64,000 nt of DNA, from assembly GCA_037384425.1 (NCBI GenBank), contig JARROA010000014.1:124001-188000 (forward strand), given 5' to 3'. The notes under the pieces are model-generated. The model made no database searches, was not told the origin of the DNA, and was given only the letters and a program-made list of their open reading frames with translations. Position 1 is the first letter of the stretch. The number at the start of each line of letters is the position of its first letter. The stretch is from Thiodiazotropha sp037384425 (GTDB taxonomy: Bacteria > Pseudomonadota > Gammaproteobacteria > Chromatiales > Chromatiaceae). Of this stretch, positions 1-8,118 are shown one piece after another. The translations under genes and the position numbers were made by a program.

Positions 1-107
1 CGATGAGACAGAGCGTGTCCGTAACATACATCGCGAGCAAATCGACGCATAGCCCCGCAAACGGTCTCTGGTTCCGGTTCAGGCGGACAACTCCGCTGAC
101 TTGCTTT

Positions 108-1229
108 ATGCGACCTTTTCGCGATGTGCGCTGCAGAGGTGTCATCGTATTGCCGCTTCTGTTTGCGATGTCAATACATCAACCCGGCCTGGCGGCGGAA
201 TCAGATGCGGTCGCCAGACTCAAGGCGTCACAATCCTGTGTCGCCTGTGATCTCTCGGACGTGGATCTGCGTCAATTCAGTTTGAACACTGCCGATCTTC
301 GTGGTGCGAATTTGCAGCGGAGCGATCTCAGGGGCGTGGATCTGACGGGGACCCTTCTTTACGGGGCTGATCTGCGTGGAACCAGGCTCAGTGATGCGAA
401 TCTTGCCAAGGCCAGCCTCAGCCGCGCCAACTTTACACACACCGATTTGTCGCATCAGGAATTGCCGCGCGGTCGACTCAGCTACACTCAGCTTGTCGGC
501 GCCAGACTGATTGAGGCGAACCTGCGGGCAGCGAATCTGAGTGGCTCCGATCTGACCGGCGCCGATCTGAGTCGGGCCGATCTTTCCGAAGCGAATTTGA
601 GCCAGGCCCAGCTCACCGGAGCGATCATGCAACAGACACGGCTTGCCGGTGCCGTACTGCGCAGTGTGGACTTGACCGGTGTCGCCACGCTTCAAGGTGC
701 CGATCTTTCCGGGGGCGATCTGCGCCATGCGCGGCTCAGCGGAGTCGATCTGAGTGCGAACGATCTGTCTCATGCCCGTCTGCTCAAAGCCGATCTTTCA
801 AGTTCGAAGTTGACTGGCGCAAGGCTGGTGGAAACGGAATTGAAACGAGCCGATCTCCGTGGCGCGGATCTGTCACAGGCCGATCTGAGCGGGGCTCGGC
901 TCGTCGGTGCCAAACTGACAGGCGCCAATCTTCGCCAGGCCAGGCTTGTCAACGTAGAGATCGGCGGCAGCTTGATCGACGCGGATTTTTCGGGTGCCGA
1001 GATCTCACGCAGCTCCTTTGCCGGCGCGAATATGAAGGGTGTGCGCATCGATGGCGCGAGCTTGAATGCAGTCGATTTCAGCGGCGCCAACCTTTACGGC
1101 GTCGACTTTACCGGAGCCAGTCTTACCCACTGTATCTTCAGGCAGGCAAATCTTCGCCAGGCCCGGTTTACCGAGCGGCAACTGCGTGAGAACAACATCG
1201 AAAGCGAACTCGTTTCCGGAAGCAACTGA
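108..1229 (+). CDS. Secreted pentapeptide-repeat protein
   Basis: Predicted 373-residue exported protein made almost wholly of pentapeptide repeats of the A(D/N)L(S/R)G type, which fold into a right-handed quadrilateral beta-helix. The ATG at 108 is chosen because it opens a good signal peptide (basic start, hydrophobic core, ending near GLAA at about residue 30); an upstream in-frame ATG at position 3 would place 35 extra residues before it. The mature protein begins with a CxxCDL motif (C44, C47) leading into the first repeat, a lead-in seen in many exported pentapeptide-repeat proteins. The function is unknown: the fold serves as a scaffold or, in Qnr proteins, as a DNA mimic, but the signal peptide argues against a DNA-gyrase role here. 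It is convergent with the sulfide dehydrogenase operon. The family call is confident, the role is not. Confidence 0.85.
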   Translation: MRPFRDVRCRGVIVLPLLFAMSIHQPGLAAESDAVARLKASQSCVACDLSDVDLRQFSLNTADLRGANLQRSDLRGVDLTGTLLYGADLRGTRLSDANLAKASLSRANFTHTDLSHQELPRGRLSYTQLVGARLIEANLRAANLSGSDLTGADLSRADLSEANLSQAQLTGAIMQQTRLAGAVLRSVDLTGVATLQGADLSGGDLRHARLSGVDLSANDLSHARLLKADLSSSKLTGARLVETELKRADLRGADLSQADLSGARLVGAKLTGANLRQARLVNVEIGGSLIDADFSGAEISRSSFAGANMKGVRIDGASLNAVDFSGANLYGVDFTGASLTHCIFRQANLRQARFTERQLRENNIESELVSGSN

Positions 1230-1284
1230 ACAGGCTGATGGGTTCGTGCGGTATGCTGAAGACCCTGTCTTGTGGTCACGAGTA

Positions 1285-1312
1285 GAAAAAAAGGCGCCAT
1301 TTGAGTGGCGCC
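1285..1312 (-). terminator. Rho-independent terminator of the sulfide dehydrogenase operon
   Basis: A 7-bp perfect stem (GGCGCCA and TGGCGCC, 1293-1312) with a 6-base loop is followed, read on the minus strand, by a run of eight T. It lies about 110 bases beyond the fccB stop. On the plus strand no T run follows, so it acts mainly on the minus-strand operon. Confidence 0.75.
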
Positions 1313-1425
1313 ATAAACCTGATTCCAAGAGTTATTAAGTTGTCTAGCACTATTCTCGGTTATCCCCCACAGATCAATAGGGGCCAGGTTGCTCTTGTTG
1401 TTATTGTTATTTCCTCCCCCAAAAT

Positions 1426-2712
1426 TCAAGTAAACATGTCAGCGGTGATGTTGCGAAACCAGCTGCGGGCAAACTGTGCTTCGATCGCGCGGGTTTCGTC
1501 CGAAGCATCCATCGGCGACAGGCCTCCCGCACCCTCGACGCCGACGATGCCGCCGTTGACCAGCTGATAGACCGCCGCCACCGAGACTCCCCACTCCGGA
1601 CTGATGATGCTGTAGCAGGTGTTGACGTAGGAAGGCTCTCCCGGGGCCTCGCCATTTAGCACTGCGACCACGGCCGCTGCACAGACCTTAGCCTGCGAAT
1701 TGGCGGCATAGCCCGATTTCGGCATCTTGCCTGCAATACTGGCGTCACCGATGACGTGGATATCCTTATGCAGGGTCGACTCGAAGGTGCGCTGATCGAC
1801 CGGACACCAACCCGAGTCATCAGTCAGACCTGCCAGATGGGCGATCTTGCCCGCTTTCTGCGCAGGGATCACATTCAGTACATCCCCCTTGTACTCGTCG
1901 ACCTGGCCCACCAGGGTCTTGGTCTTCGCATCAACCGCCTCGATGATGCCGCCGCTGGCTCCCGACACCCACTCCACCATGTCGCCGTAGAATTTTTTGT
2001 AACCCTGCATGAAGAGTCCCTGCTTGGAGAACTTGTCCTTGGCGTCGAGGATAACGACCTTCGATTTCGGTTTGTGCTGTTTGAAGTAGTGAGCGATCTG
2101 CGCCGCGCGTTCGTAGGGCCCGGGTGGGCAACGAAACGGGTTGGGTGGAGCCGCGATATAGCAGACGCCGCCGTCCCGCATCGCTTCGAGCTGTTTGCGC
2201 AGGAGCAGTGTCTGTGGGCCCGCTTTCCAGGCATGGGGTATCTTTTTCGCCACCTCGGCACTGTAGCCGTTGATCTTGTCGAAACGAAAATCGATACCGG
2301 GAGAGACCACCAGCTTGTCATAGGTGTACTGCTTGCCGCTGCCGGTTTTCAGCGTGTGGCCGGTCGCGTCGATCTCCACCACCGCGTCGTGGACTACGTT
2401 GACGGCATGGCTCGCGCCCAGCGTTTTGTAATCGAAGGTGATGCTGTCGATGCTTCGTTCTCCGGACAACACCTCGTTGCTCATGGGACAGGAGACGTAG
2501 TGGGCATTCTTCTCGATCAGCATGACGTCGATTGCCGGGTCGGCCATCTTGATGTACTTGGCCGCGATGGCGCCGCCGTAGCCTCCGCCGATGACGATGA
2601 CACGCGCCTTCGCCTGCTTGCCGAATGCTGTCGGGGTGACAGCGGCCAGGCTGGCGAAAGCGGTGCAGGCGCCGGTTGTCTGGATAAATCTTCTGCGTGT
2701 GAAGTGAGCCAT
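1426..2712 (-). CDS. fccB: Sulfide dehydrogenase flavoprotein subunit FccB
   Basis: Flavoprotein chain of flavocytochrome c sulfide dehydrogenase, a periplasmic enzyme that oxidises sulfide and passes electrons to its cytochrome subunit. The 428-residue product starts with a Tat signal (RRRF at residues 6-9), expected for a cofactor-loaded export substrate. A dinucleotide-binding GGGYGG lies at 42-47. C75 in the SCPMSN motif fits the cysteine that binds FAD covalently in this family, and C195 (CPPGPYE) and C366 (NTCYS) fit the redox-active disulfide. The FAD-contacting GDASIAGKMPKSG stretch follows residue 320. The ATG at 2712 is preferred over one 10 codons upstream because AGGAGG sits at the right distance and the Tat motif is then N-terminal. 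It is 13 bases downstream of fccA and last in the operon. Confidence 0.95.
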   Translation of the reverse strand: MAHFTRRRFIQTTGACTAFASLAAVTPTAFGKQAKARVIVIGGGYGGAIAAKYIKMADPAIDVMLIEKNAHYVSCPMSNEVLSGERSIDSITFDYKTLGASHAVNVVHDAVVEIDATGHTLKTGSGKQYTYDKLVVSPGIDFRFDKINGYSAEVAKKIPHAWKAGPQTLLLRKQLEAMRDGGVCYIAAPPNPFRCPPGPYERAAQIAHYFKQHKPKSKVVILDAKDKFSKQGLFMQGYKKFYGDMVEWVSGASGGIIEAVDAKTKTLVGQVDEYKGDVLNVIPAQKAGKIAHLAGLTDDSGWCPVDQRTFESTLHKDIHVIGDASIAGKMPKSGYAANSQAKVCAAAVVAVLNGEAPGEPSYVNTCYSIISPEWGVSVAAVYQLVNGGIVGVEGAGGLSPMDASDETRAIEAQFARSWFRNITADMFT

Positions 2713-2725
2713 TGCCGGTCGCCTC

Positions 2726-3331
2726 CTATTTTTCACTGGCATAGTAGTGGGCCAACGCCTTCAACTCATCGGAAGAGAGTTTGCTCACGCGCTTGCCCAT
2801 CTTGCGAGGATGGCAGCGCAATCCCTTGGCGTGACACTCCTTGAGATAGAGGAGGGTGAAATCGGGCCATTGACCGGCCAATCTGGGTGCTTCGTCTTCC
2901 TGCACGCGTCCGCCCTCTTCGTGGCAGGTCTTACACTGCTTTTCGTGGATCTGTTTTCCCTGTGCCGCCAATTTGGCGTCCGCCTTTATCGGACTCGAGA
3001 TCCAGGGTTGACTGGAGAGATAGGAGGCGATCGCCTTCAACTCGTTGTCGGAGTAGCCCTTCGCGATTCGCCCCATGATGGTGGAGGCCCGTTCACCGCT
3101 TTTATACTCGCTCAGAACGGTCAGCATGTACTCTTTTTCCAGACCGCCGATGATCGGCATCAACTCGCCCGCGCTGGCACCGTTGGTGCCGTGACAGCCG
3201 GCGCAGGTATTGGACAGCATGCTGGCTGTACGGATATGCGACACTGTTTCGTCTGCGCTGCAAACCGGCCCCATACCGATGGCGAATAAGCCGGCTATGA
3301 GCACCGGTAGCGTGGTCTTCGTTTTCCTCAT
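2726..3331 (-). CDS. fccA: Diheme cytochrome c subunit of sulfide dehydrogenase, FccA
   Basis: A 201-residue exported diheme cytochrome of the c4/FccA type. A signal peptide covers about residues 1-26, and two heme-binding motifs, CAGCH (43-47) and CKTCH (133-137), each start one cytochrome c lobe. Paired with the FccB gene directly downstream, it is expected to receive electrons from the FAD and pass them to a soluble carrier. It lies in the minus-strand operon after the octaheme cytochrome and TPR genes. Maturation would need the Ccm system encoded at 8.1-15.2 kb. A stand-alone cytochrome c4 would look similar, but the adjacency to fccB decides the call. Confidence 0.92.
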   Translation of the reverse strand: MRKTKTTLPVLIAGLFAIGMGPVCSADETVSHIRTASMLSNTCAGCHGTNGASAGELMPIIGGLEKEYMLTVLSEYKSGERASTIMGRIAKGYSDNELKAIASYLSSQPWISSPIKADAKLAAQGKQIHEKQCKTCHEEGGRVQEDEAPRLAGQWPDFTLLYLKECHAKGLRCHPRKMGKRVSKLSSDELKALAHYYASEK

Positions 3332-3358
3332 GGAGATCTCCTCGGATGGACGGCAGGG

Positions 3359-3805
3359 TCAGCGCCCATAGGTTTGTTCGCGTTGATCGAGCCAGGCAAG
3401 TACCTGGTCGATCGTCTGCTGTTTGTCGGGACGTAGTCGCGAGGCCTCGCTCAGCGCTTCCCTGGCCAAGCTGTAACGACCTTGATGCAGATAGGCGATA
3501 GAAAGGCCGATGAAGGCCTCCGCATTACCCTGGTCGAGCATGATGGCCTTCTGGAAACTGCCGATGCCCGCTGCATATTCCTGCTGTAATAGTTGAATAC
3601 CGCCCAGGCGTGTATAGGCCAGCGCCGACTCGGGGGCCAGCGCGATCGCCTGGTTCAGCAGTGTCTGGGCCTCCTTCAGGTTGCCCGACTCCGACTCGGC
3701 GAGCGCTTTTCGGATCAACTCATCGCCGCTTTCCTGGGCCCAAGCGCTACCCAAGCAGCACAACACAAAAAGCGCTGTTGAAAAAATGGTGTTGAATTTA
3801 TGCAT
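3359..3805 (-). CDS. Exported TPR-repeat protein
   Basis: A 148-residue protein with a signal peptide ending near SAWA-Q (about residue 23), followed by about three tetratricopeptide repeats between residues 30 and 130 (alternating A/L/G/Y helices with the typical xAxxxLGxxxxxxxxxxxA spacing). TPR domains mediate protein-protein contacts, and no enzymatic motif is visible. It sits between the octaheme cytochrome and fccA in one transcription unit, so it may help assemble or dock these periplasmic cytochromes. That role is inferred from position only. Confidence 0.8.
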   Translation of the reverse strand: MHKFNTIFSTALFVLCCLGSAWAQESGDELIRKALAESESGNLKEAQTLLNQAIALAPESALAYTRLGGIQLLQQEYAAGIGSFQKAIMLDQGNAEAFIGLSIAYLHQGRYSLAREALSEASRLRPDKQQTIDQVLAWLDQREQTYGR

Positions 3806-3829
3806 GGCTGAGACTGTGACACTGATGAT

Positions 3830-3859
3830 GCCCCCTTCAGGGCTATCCCTGAAGGGGGC
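3830..3859 (-). other. Intercistronic hairpin between octaheme cytochrome and TPR genes
   Basis: A perfect 13-bp inverted repeat (GCCCCCTTCAGGG with its complement) encloses a 4-base loop and lies wholly in the 63-base gap between the octaheme cytochrome stop and the TPR start. No T run follows on the minus strand, so it is not a standard terminator. It could stabilise the upstream transcript or mark a processing point, letting the cytochrome be made in a different amount from FccAB. Confidence 0.6.
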
Positions 3860-3868
3860 TGTGACGGG

Positions 3869-5362
3869 TTATTTCAGTGCGCCTTTTCCGTAGCGCTCTT
3901 CAAAACCCTTGCGTACCTTGTCGATGGCCTCCTTGCTCATGCCTTCGAAGTACCAGGTATGGCCGTCGATGGGACGGAAGTACTTGTCGAGCATGGCGTC
4001 GGCGAACTTTTCGTTGCCGTCCTTCTTCATCGCCACCTCTTTCAGTTCCGGTATCCACTTGAAGTAGGTGTGCTTGGCCACGTCATAGATGCCGTGCCAC
4101 CAGGTGTAGTCCGGACCGTTCATGGAAGCGCCGTGGCGGGCACGACGGCCTTCGTGGTGCCAGATCTCCCACCAGGTCCACTCGATCTTCTCGTCGAAGG
4201 GGCTCTTGGTGATATAGCCGTTGGCCTTCAGCTCACCCATGATGGCGGCGATCGGTTTGGCGAACTTCTCGTTGTAGAGCTCCACCACGTTGTCGAACTG
4301 GTTGTAGTGGCCGTTGATCACGCTGTCGCTGTGGCAGGCTTTGCAGACCTCCTGCATCTTTTTGCGACGATCTTTCCAGGTCACCACCTCGACCACGGTG
4401 GAGCCCTTCGCCTTGTCGCCGACATTAGGCAGATCCTTACCCTCCTTGACGTCGAACTCATCGCCGTTTTCCAGGCGCACCAGATTGATCTTCTGCGAGA
4501 TGGGTGGACGCAGGGTCCAGGAGATGCGATCGCCCACGTTGTGGGTCTTGCCCTCTTTGCCGCCGGCGCTCATGTGGCACGAGGCACAGGTGGGAGCGGC
4601 GGAGTAGTCGATACCGGCCACCCACTTGTCGGACTCCAGGTTCATCTCATCCACTTTAGCGCGGTAGATGATGCCGTGCTTCGATTCGTTGTAGACCTCG
4701 ATCTGGGGATGGTCGGGACCCACATGGCACTTGCCGCAGGTGTCGGGCGTACGCGCCTGGGCCTTGGAGAAGCGATGGCGGCCATGGCAGGCGGTGCAGG
4801 AGCCGGATGAGCCGTCGGGATTGATACGCCCTATGCCGGTGTTCGGCCAGGTGGTCGGTAACGGTTTACCCTCCTCGTCGATCTCGACCACAGCGCCGTG
4901 GCACTGGCGGCAACCGGCGTTCACCGCCGCAGGTCCGCCAACCACCTCACCCAGCAGATTGTCCAGCGAGGCGAGGATCTGGCCGCCCTTGGAGTGGTGC
5001 GAACCGTCCATCTCCTGGAATTCGGTGTTGTGGCAACGCGAGCAGTCTTTGGGAGTGACGATGATGGAGATACGCGCACCCTCGTGTTCAAAACCATCCT
5101 TGTCCTCAGGTTTGGCTTCGTGACAATCGAGACAGTTGACACCGCTCTGCCCGTGCTGGCTGTTGTTCCATTCCATGGCGAGTCCGGGGTCCTCCTGCCA
5201 ATGGCACTCGACGCACTCCTGGCCTTTCGGGTTACCCCAGTCCTTCCCAATCACGCCGGAGGGTCTGGCGGCTTCCGACGGGGAAACCTGTAGCAGTAAC
5301 AGCATTCCGGTGGCCGCTGCTCCTACCACCGTGTGGATACGACCTCTCGTCAACCATTTCAT
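3869..5362 (-). CDS. Octaheme cytochrome c, hydroxylamine oxidoreductase-like
   Basis: A 497-residue periplasmic multiheme cytochrome. The ATG at 5362 follows GGGAGGA and opens a signal peptide ending near PSEA. Eight CxxCH motifs are present in order (CVECH, CLDCH, CSRCH, CRQCH, CTACH, CGKCH, CASCH, CKACH), matching the octaheme HAO family in number and size. After the last heme comes a Trp/His-rich helical tail with GPDYTWWHG. Known members either oxidise hydroxylamine or hydrazine, or reduce nitrite or hydroxylamine; those lacking the heme-crosslinking tyrosine are reductases. Whether the tyrosine here is the equivalent one needs an alignment. It heads the operon with the TPR protein and sulfide dehydrogenase and lies downstream of an FNR box, so an anaerobic reductase fed by sulfide electrons is plausible. 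Direction and substrate are inference. Confidence 0.88.
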   Translation of the reverse strand: MKWLTRGRIHTVVGAAATGMLLLLQVSPSEAARPSGVIGKDWGNPKGQECVECHWQEDPGLAMEWNNSQHGQSGVNCLDCHEAKPEDKDGFEHEGARISIIVTPKDCSRCHNTEFQEMDGSHHSKGGQILASLDNLLGEVVGGPAAVNAGCRQCHGAVVEIDEEGKPLPTTWPNTGIGRINPDGSSGSCTACHGRHRFSKAQARTPDTCGKCHVGPDHPQIEVYNESKHGIIYRAKVDEMNLESDKWVAGIDYSAAPTCASCHMSAGGKEGKTHNVGDRISWTLRPPISQKINLVRLENGDEFDVKEGKDLPNVGDKAKGSTVVEVVTWKDRRKKMQEVCKACHSDSVINGHYNQFDNVVELYNEKFAKPIAAIMGELKANGYITKSPFDEKIEWTWWEIWHHEGRRARHGASMNGPDYTWWHGIYDVAKHTYFKWIPELKEVAMKKDGNEKFADAMLDKYFRPIDGHTWYFEGMSKEAIDKVRKGFEERYGKGALK

Positions 5363-5631
5363 AACTTCCTCCCAAATTGGTGTGCTTGGGTGCGTTCTCT
5401 GAACCCGGGACATGTTCCGCCGTGTAAGCGCCGTCCATGCAGGCACGAGGTGCAACCTGGATGAGTGGTAAGCGTCATGAAAAGGATGGATTTCAGATAC
5501 AACTCCCCCCAACCCCGGTTATTGTTGCTCTGCGGGGACAACATGGCTTCGGAACCACAGGCCACGAAAACCCTTTCTTATTGATTGTGCTTAACCATGG
5601 TTCATGTAAGTGAAATCGAACCATTGGGTCC

Positions 5632-5645
5632 TTGATTTATATCAA
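5632..5645 (-). promoter_or_regulatory. FNR-type binding site upstream of the octaheme/FCSD operon
   Basis: TTGAT-TTAT-ATCAA matches the FNR/ANR consensus TTGAT-N4-ATCAA exactly and is extended by matching C/G pairs on each side (arms CCTTGAT and ATCAAGG). It lies about 270 bases upstream of the octaheme cytochrome start, in the 387-base gap (5363-5749) after the EF-G-like gene. The gap also holds a 10-bp palindrome AACCATGGTT at 5593-5602. Oxygen-responsive activation of the minus-strand operon is inferred. Confidence 0.65.
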
Positions 5646-5712
5646 GGTGGAAAAGTTTGTTGTGGCGGGATAGGGGCGGGGTGACGATCAACCCCTGCCG
5701 GCGGCAAGCGGG

Positions 5713-5732
5713 GCCGGCCCGTTTGGGCCGGC
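5713..5732 (-). terminator. Hairpin after the EF-G-like gene
   Basis: An 8-bp GC-only stem (GCCGGCCC / GGGCCGGC) with a GTTT loop lies 18 bases past the stop of the EF-G-like gene. There is no T run on the minus strand, so termination without Rho is uncertain. Confidence 0.35.
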
Positions 5733-5749
5733 ATGCTCAAACATGAGTA

Positions 5750-7678
5750 TCAATCTTCTTTGCGCTTGTGCTTGTCGCTGAGCGCTTTCTGGATGTTGCC
5801 CGGGACGGCTTCATAGTGGCTGAACTCGATCTCGTAGCTGCCTTCGCCGCCGGTGATGGCTTTCAGCTGCGTTCCGTAGTTCTCCAGCTCTGCAAGCGGC
5901 GCCTGGCCTTTGATGATCAGCATCCCGTTGCGACCGGTCTCGGTGCCGCTGATCTGGCCGCGACGGCCGGACAGATCGCCCGTCAGGTCGCCCATGAAGC
6001 TGTCCGGTGTGGTCACCGTGATATTCACGATCGGTTCCAGCACCACCGGTCCGGCGTTGTCCACCGCTTCGAGAAAGGCCTTCTTGCCGGCGGTGACGAA
6101 GGCGATCTCCTTGGAGTCCACCGAGTGGAATTTGCCGTCGTAGAGGGTGACTCGGATATCCTGTAGCGGAAAACCGGCGATGGCGCCTTCCTCCATCGCC
6201 TGTAGGACGCCTTTCTCGACCGCCGGGATGAACTGGCCGGGAATGGCACCGCCGACCACCGCATTGACATAGTCGAATCCCTCGCCGCGCGGCAGCGGTT
6301 CGATGCGCAGGAAGACTTCACCGAACTGACCGGCGCCACCGGTCTGTTTCTTGTGTCGGTAGTGTCCCTCCGATTTGCGGGTGACGGTCTCACGATAGGC
6401 GATGCTCGGCGGATGAGTCGTGACCTCCACGCCATACTTGTTCTGCAACTGATGCAGCAGCACTTCGAGATGGAGTTCGCCCAGGCCGCGCATGACGGTC
6501 TCGTTGAGGCTGACATTGTGCTCCACATGGAAACAGGGGTCCTCGTCCTCCAGCTTTCGCAGTGCTTCGCCCAACTTCTGTTCGTCGCCGCGCTTGGCGG
6601 TGTTGATGGCGAGGCCGAACAGGGGCAGGGGACACTCTATGGAGCGCAGATGGTGGTGGTCCTCGTCGTGGGAGTCGTGCAGCACGGCATCGAAGTGGAT
6701 CTCGTCGACACGTGCCACCGCGCAGATATCGCCGGGAACGGCCTCGTTGATCTCTTCCTGATCCTTGCCCTGCAGTCGGAACAGGTGATTGACCTTGAAC
6801 GGCTTGCGGGCATCGCCGATGTAGAGCTGGGCGCCGCTCTTGAGGGTTCCCTGATGCATGCGGAAGATGCCGAGTTTGCCGCGATAGGGGTCGTTGAGAA
6901 TCTTGAACACGTGACCGATGACGTGCTTTTCCGCATCGGGGGCGACCTCGACCGGTTTCATATTGGCCCCTTCGCCCTTCATGAAGGGCGGCGGGTTGCC
7001 CTCGCTCGGATCGGGCATCAGGCGGGCCATCAGCGTGAGCAGCTCGTCGATGCCGGCGCCGTTCTCGACCGAGGTGAAACAGACCGGTATCAGATGGCCT
7101 TCGCGCAACGCCTTCTCGAAGGGATCGTGGAGCTGTTCCGGCTGCAGTGCCTCCCCCTGTTCAAGGTAGATTTCCATCAGTTCCTCGTCCACCTCGACCA
7201 CCTGGTCGATCATGCTGTCATGGGCTTCGGAGACCGAGGAGAAGTCGGTGGCATCACCGCCGGGCTGGAAAAAACAGTCGATGACCCGTGTGCCGTTGTC
7301 CGCCGGCAGGTTGATCGGCAGGCACTCCTTGCCGAAGGTCTCCTGCAGGCTCGCCAGCAGGGCGCTGTAGTCGGTACCGGCCTGGTCGATCTTGTTGACG
7401 ATGATGAAGCGGCAAAGGTTTCGGCGTCTGGCCGCATCCATCATGCGCAGGGTGACAGGCTCGATGCCGGTACCGGCGTTGACCACCAGGGCGGCGGTCT
7501 CCACAGCGGGCAGGATGCTGATGCCGCGACCCAGGAAATCGGCATAACCGGGGGTATCGATGATGTTGACCTGCTTGGCGTCATGGCTGAGATGGGTAAT
7601 GGCGATGTCGAGAGAGTGCTGCAGGGACTTCTCCTGCTCCTCGAAATCACATACCTGCCGCGAGGGTGAATGGTGCAA
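5750..7678 (-). CDS. EF-G-like translational GTPase, main part (5' end out of frame)
   Basis: About 640 residues of an elongation-factor-G-like GTPase. This frame carries the G3 motif DTPGYADF, the G4 motif NKID, domain II, and domains III-V including RETVT and the GDLSGRRGQI stretch. Its 5' end has no good start in this frame; the missing P-loop (GHAGAGKTS) is encoded just upstream in another frame, starting at 7776. Between the two parts, the stretch that normally lies between the first helix and the VCDFEEQEK switch region is about 5-6 codons too short. The simplest reading is a deletion of about 17-20 bases that shortens switch I and shifts the frame. The product resembles the second, accessory EF-G type rather than the str-operon fusA. 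Genuine decay, strain variation or an assembly error are all possible. Confidence 0.8.
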   Translation of the reverse strand: MHHSPSRQVCDFEEQEKSLQHSLDIAITHLSHDAKQVNIIDTPGYADFLGRGISILPAVETAALVVNAGTGIEPVTLRMMDAARRRNLCRFIIVNKIDQAGTDYSALLASLQETFGKECLPINLPADNGTRVIDCFFQPGGDATDFSSVSEAHDSMIDQVVEVDEELMEIYLEQGEALQPEQLHDPFEKALREGHLIPVCFTSVENGAGIDELLTLMARLMPDPSEGNPPPFMKGEGANMKPVEVAPDAEKHVIGHVFKILNDPYRGKLGIFRMHQGTLKSGAQLYIGDARKPFKVNHLFRLQGKDQEEINEAVPGDICAVARVDEIHFDAVLHDSHDEDHHHLRSIECPLPLFGLAINTAKRGDEQKLGEALRKLEDEDPCFHVEHNVSLNETVMRGLGELHLEVLLHQLQNKYGVEVTTHPPSIAYRETVTRKSEGHYRHKKQTGGAGQFGEVFLRIEPLPRGEGFDYVNAVVGGAIPGQFIPAVEKGVLQAMEEGAIAGFPLQDIRVTLYDGKFHSVDSKEIAFVTAGKKAFLEAVDNAGPVVLEPIVNITVTTPDSFMGDLTGDLSGRRGQISGTETGRNGMLIIKGQAPLAELENYGTQLKAITGGEGSYEIEFSHYEAVPGNIQKALSDKHKRKED

Positions 7679-7776
7679 CTGCTGTGGAGCAGAGCCTCGA
7701 TCAGACTGGTCTTGCCGGCACCGGCATGACCGACCATGGCGATATTACGAATGTCATGAATGGAATAACTGGCCAT
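7660..7776 (-). pseudogene. N-terminal piece of the EF-G-like GTPase (P-loop)
   Basis: The ATG at 7776 follows AGGAG at good spacing and encodes MASYSIHDIRNIAMVGHAG and the rest of the G1 P-loop, the normal beginning of an EF-G-like protein. The reading departs from the family after ALLHSS. Downstream, the conserved VCDFEEQEK is found in a different frame. With the main part at 5750-7678 it forms one gene of about 675 codons. As sequenced, translation in this frame runs on into unrelated residues and stops at 7441. Confidence 0.75.
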
Positions 7777-7935
7777 TAGGACTCCTATCTGCGCACGAAG
7801 CAGATGCAAGCAAGCTTCTTGTTAGGTATTCGGTGTGGGACCAGTATATCAACCCGTCGGGGGGAAATGTTGAGTTATGACAGTAAAGTCGAGGATAGCG
7901 GGCCGGGGTGGATACGCACCATCAAACGGAAATAC

Positions 7936-7994
7936 GGTGGGCAGGGTCCCACCCTGCACTTCGATTCATGGGTAGGGTGGGGCCATGCCCCACC
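7936..7994. repeat. REP-like imperfect inverted repeat, copy 1
   Basis: Two arms of about 22 bases (7936-7957 and 7972-7994) are imperfect inverted copies. The right arm begins GTAGGGTGGGG and ends CCCCACC, and each arm is itself a short palindrome. The layout matches a second element at 17458-17514. It lies in the 342-base gap (7777-8118) between the EF-G-like gene and ccmI, where I see no gene. Confidence 0.6.
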
Positions 7995-8118
7995 ATTAAC
8001 GATTGCTTAAATACAGAACGCTTGTCTGACACGGCGCAACGTGATCGAGCGGCGGCCTGAACCGGGCGTTCAGGAGTGTCAACGAGACAGCGCCCCGCAG
8101 ACCGCAGGGCACTGTAAG

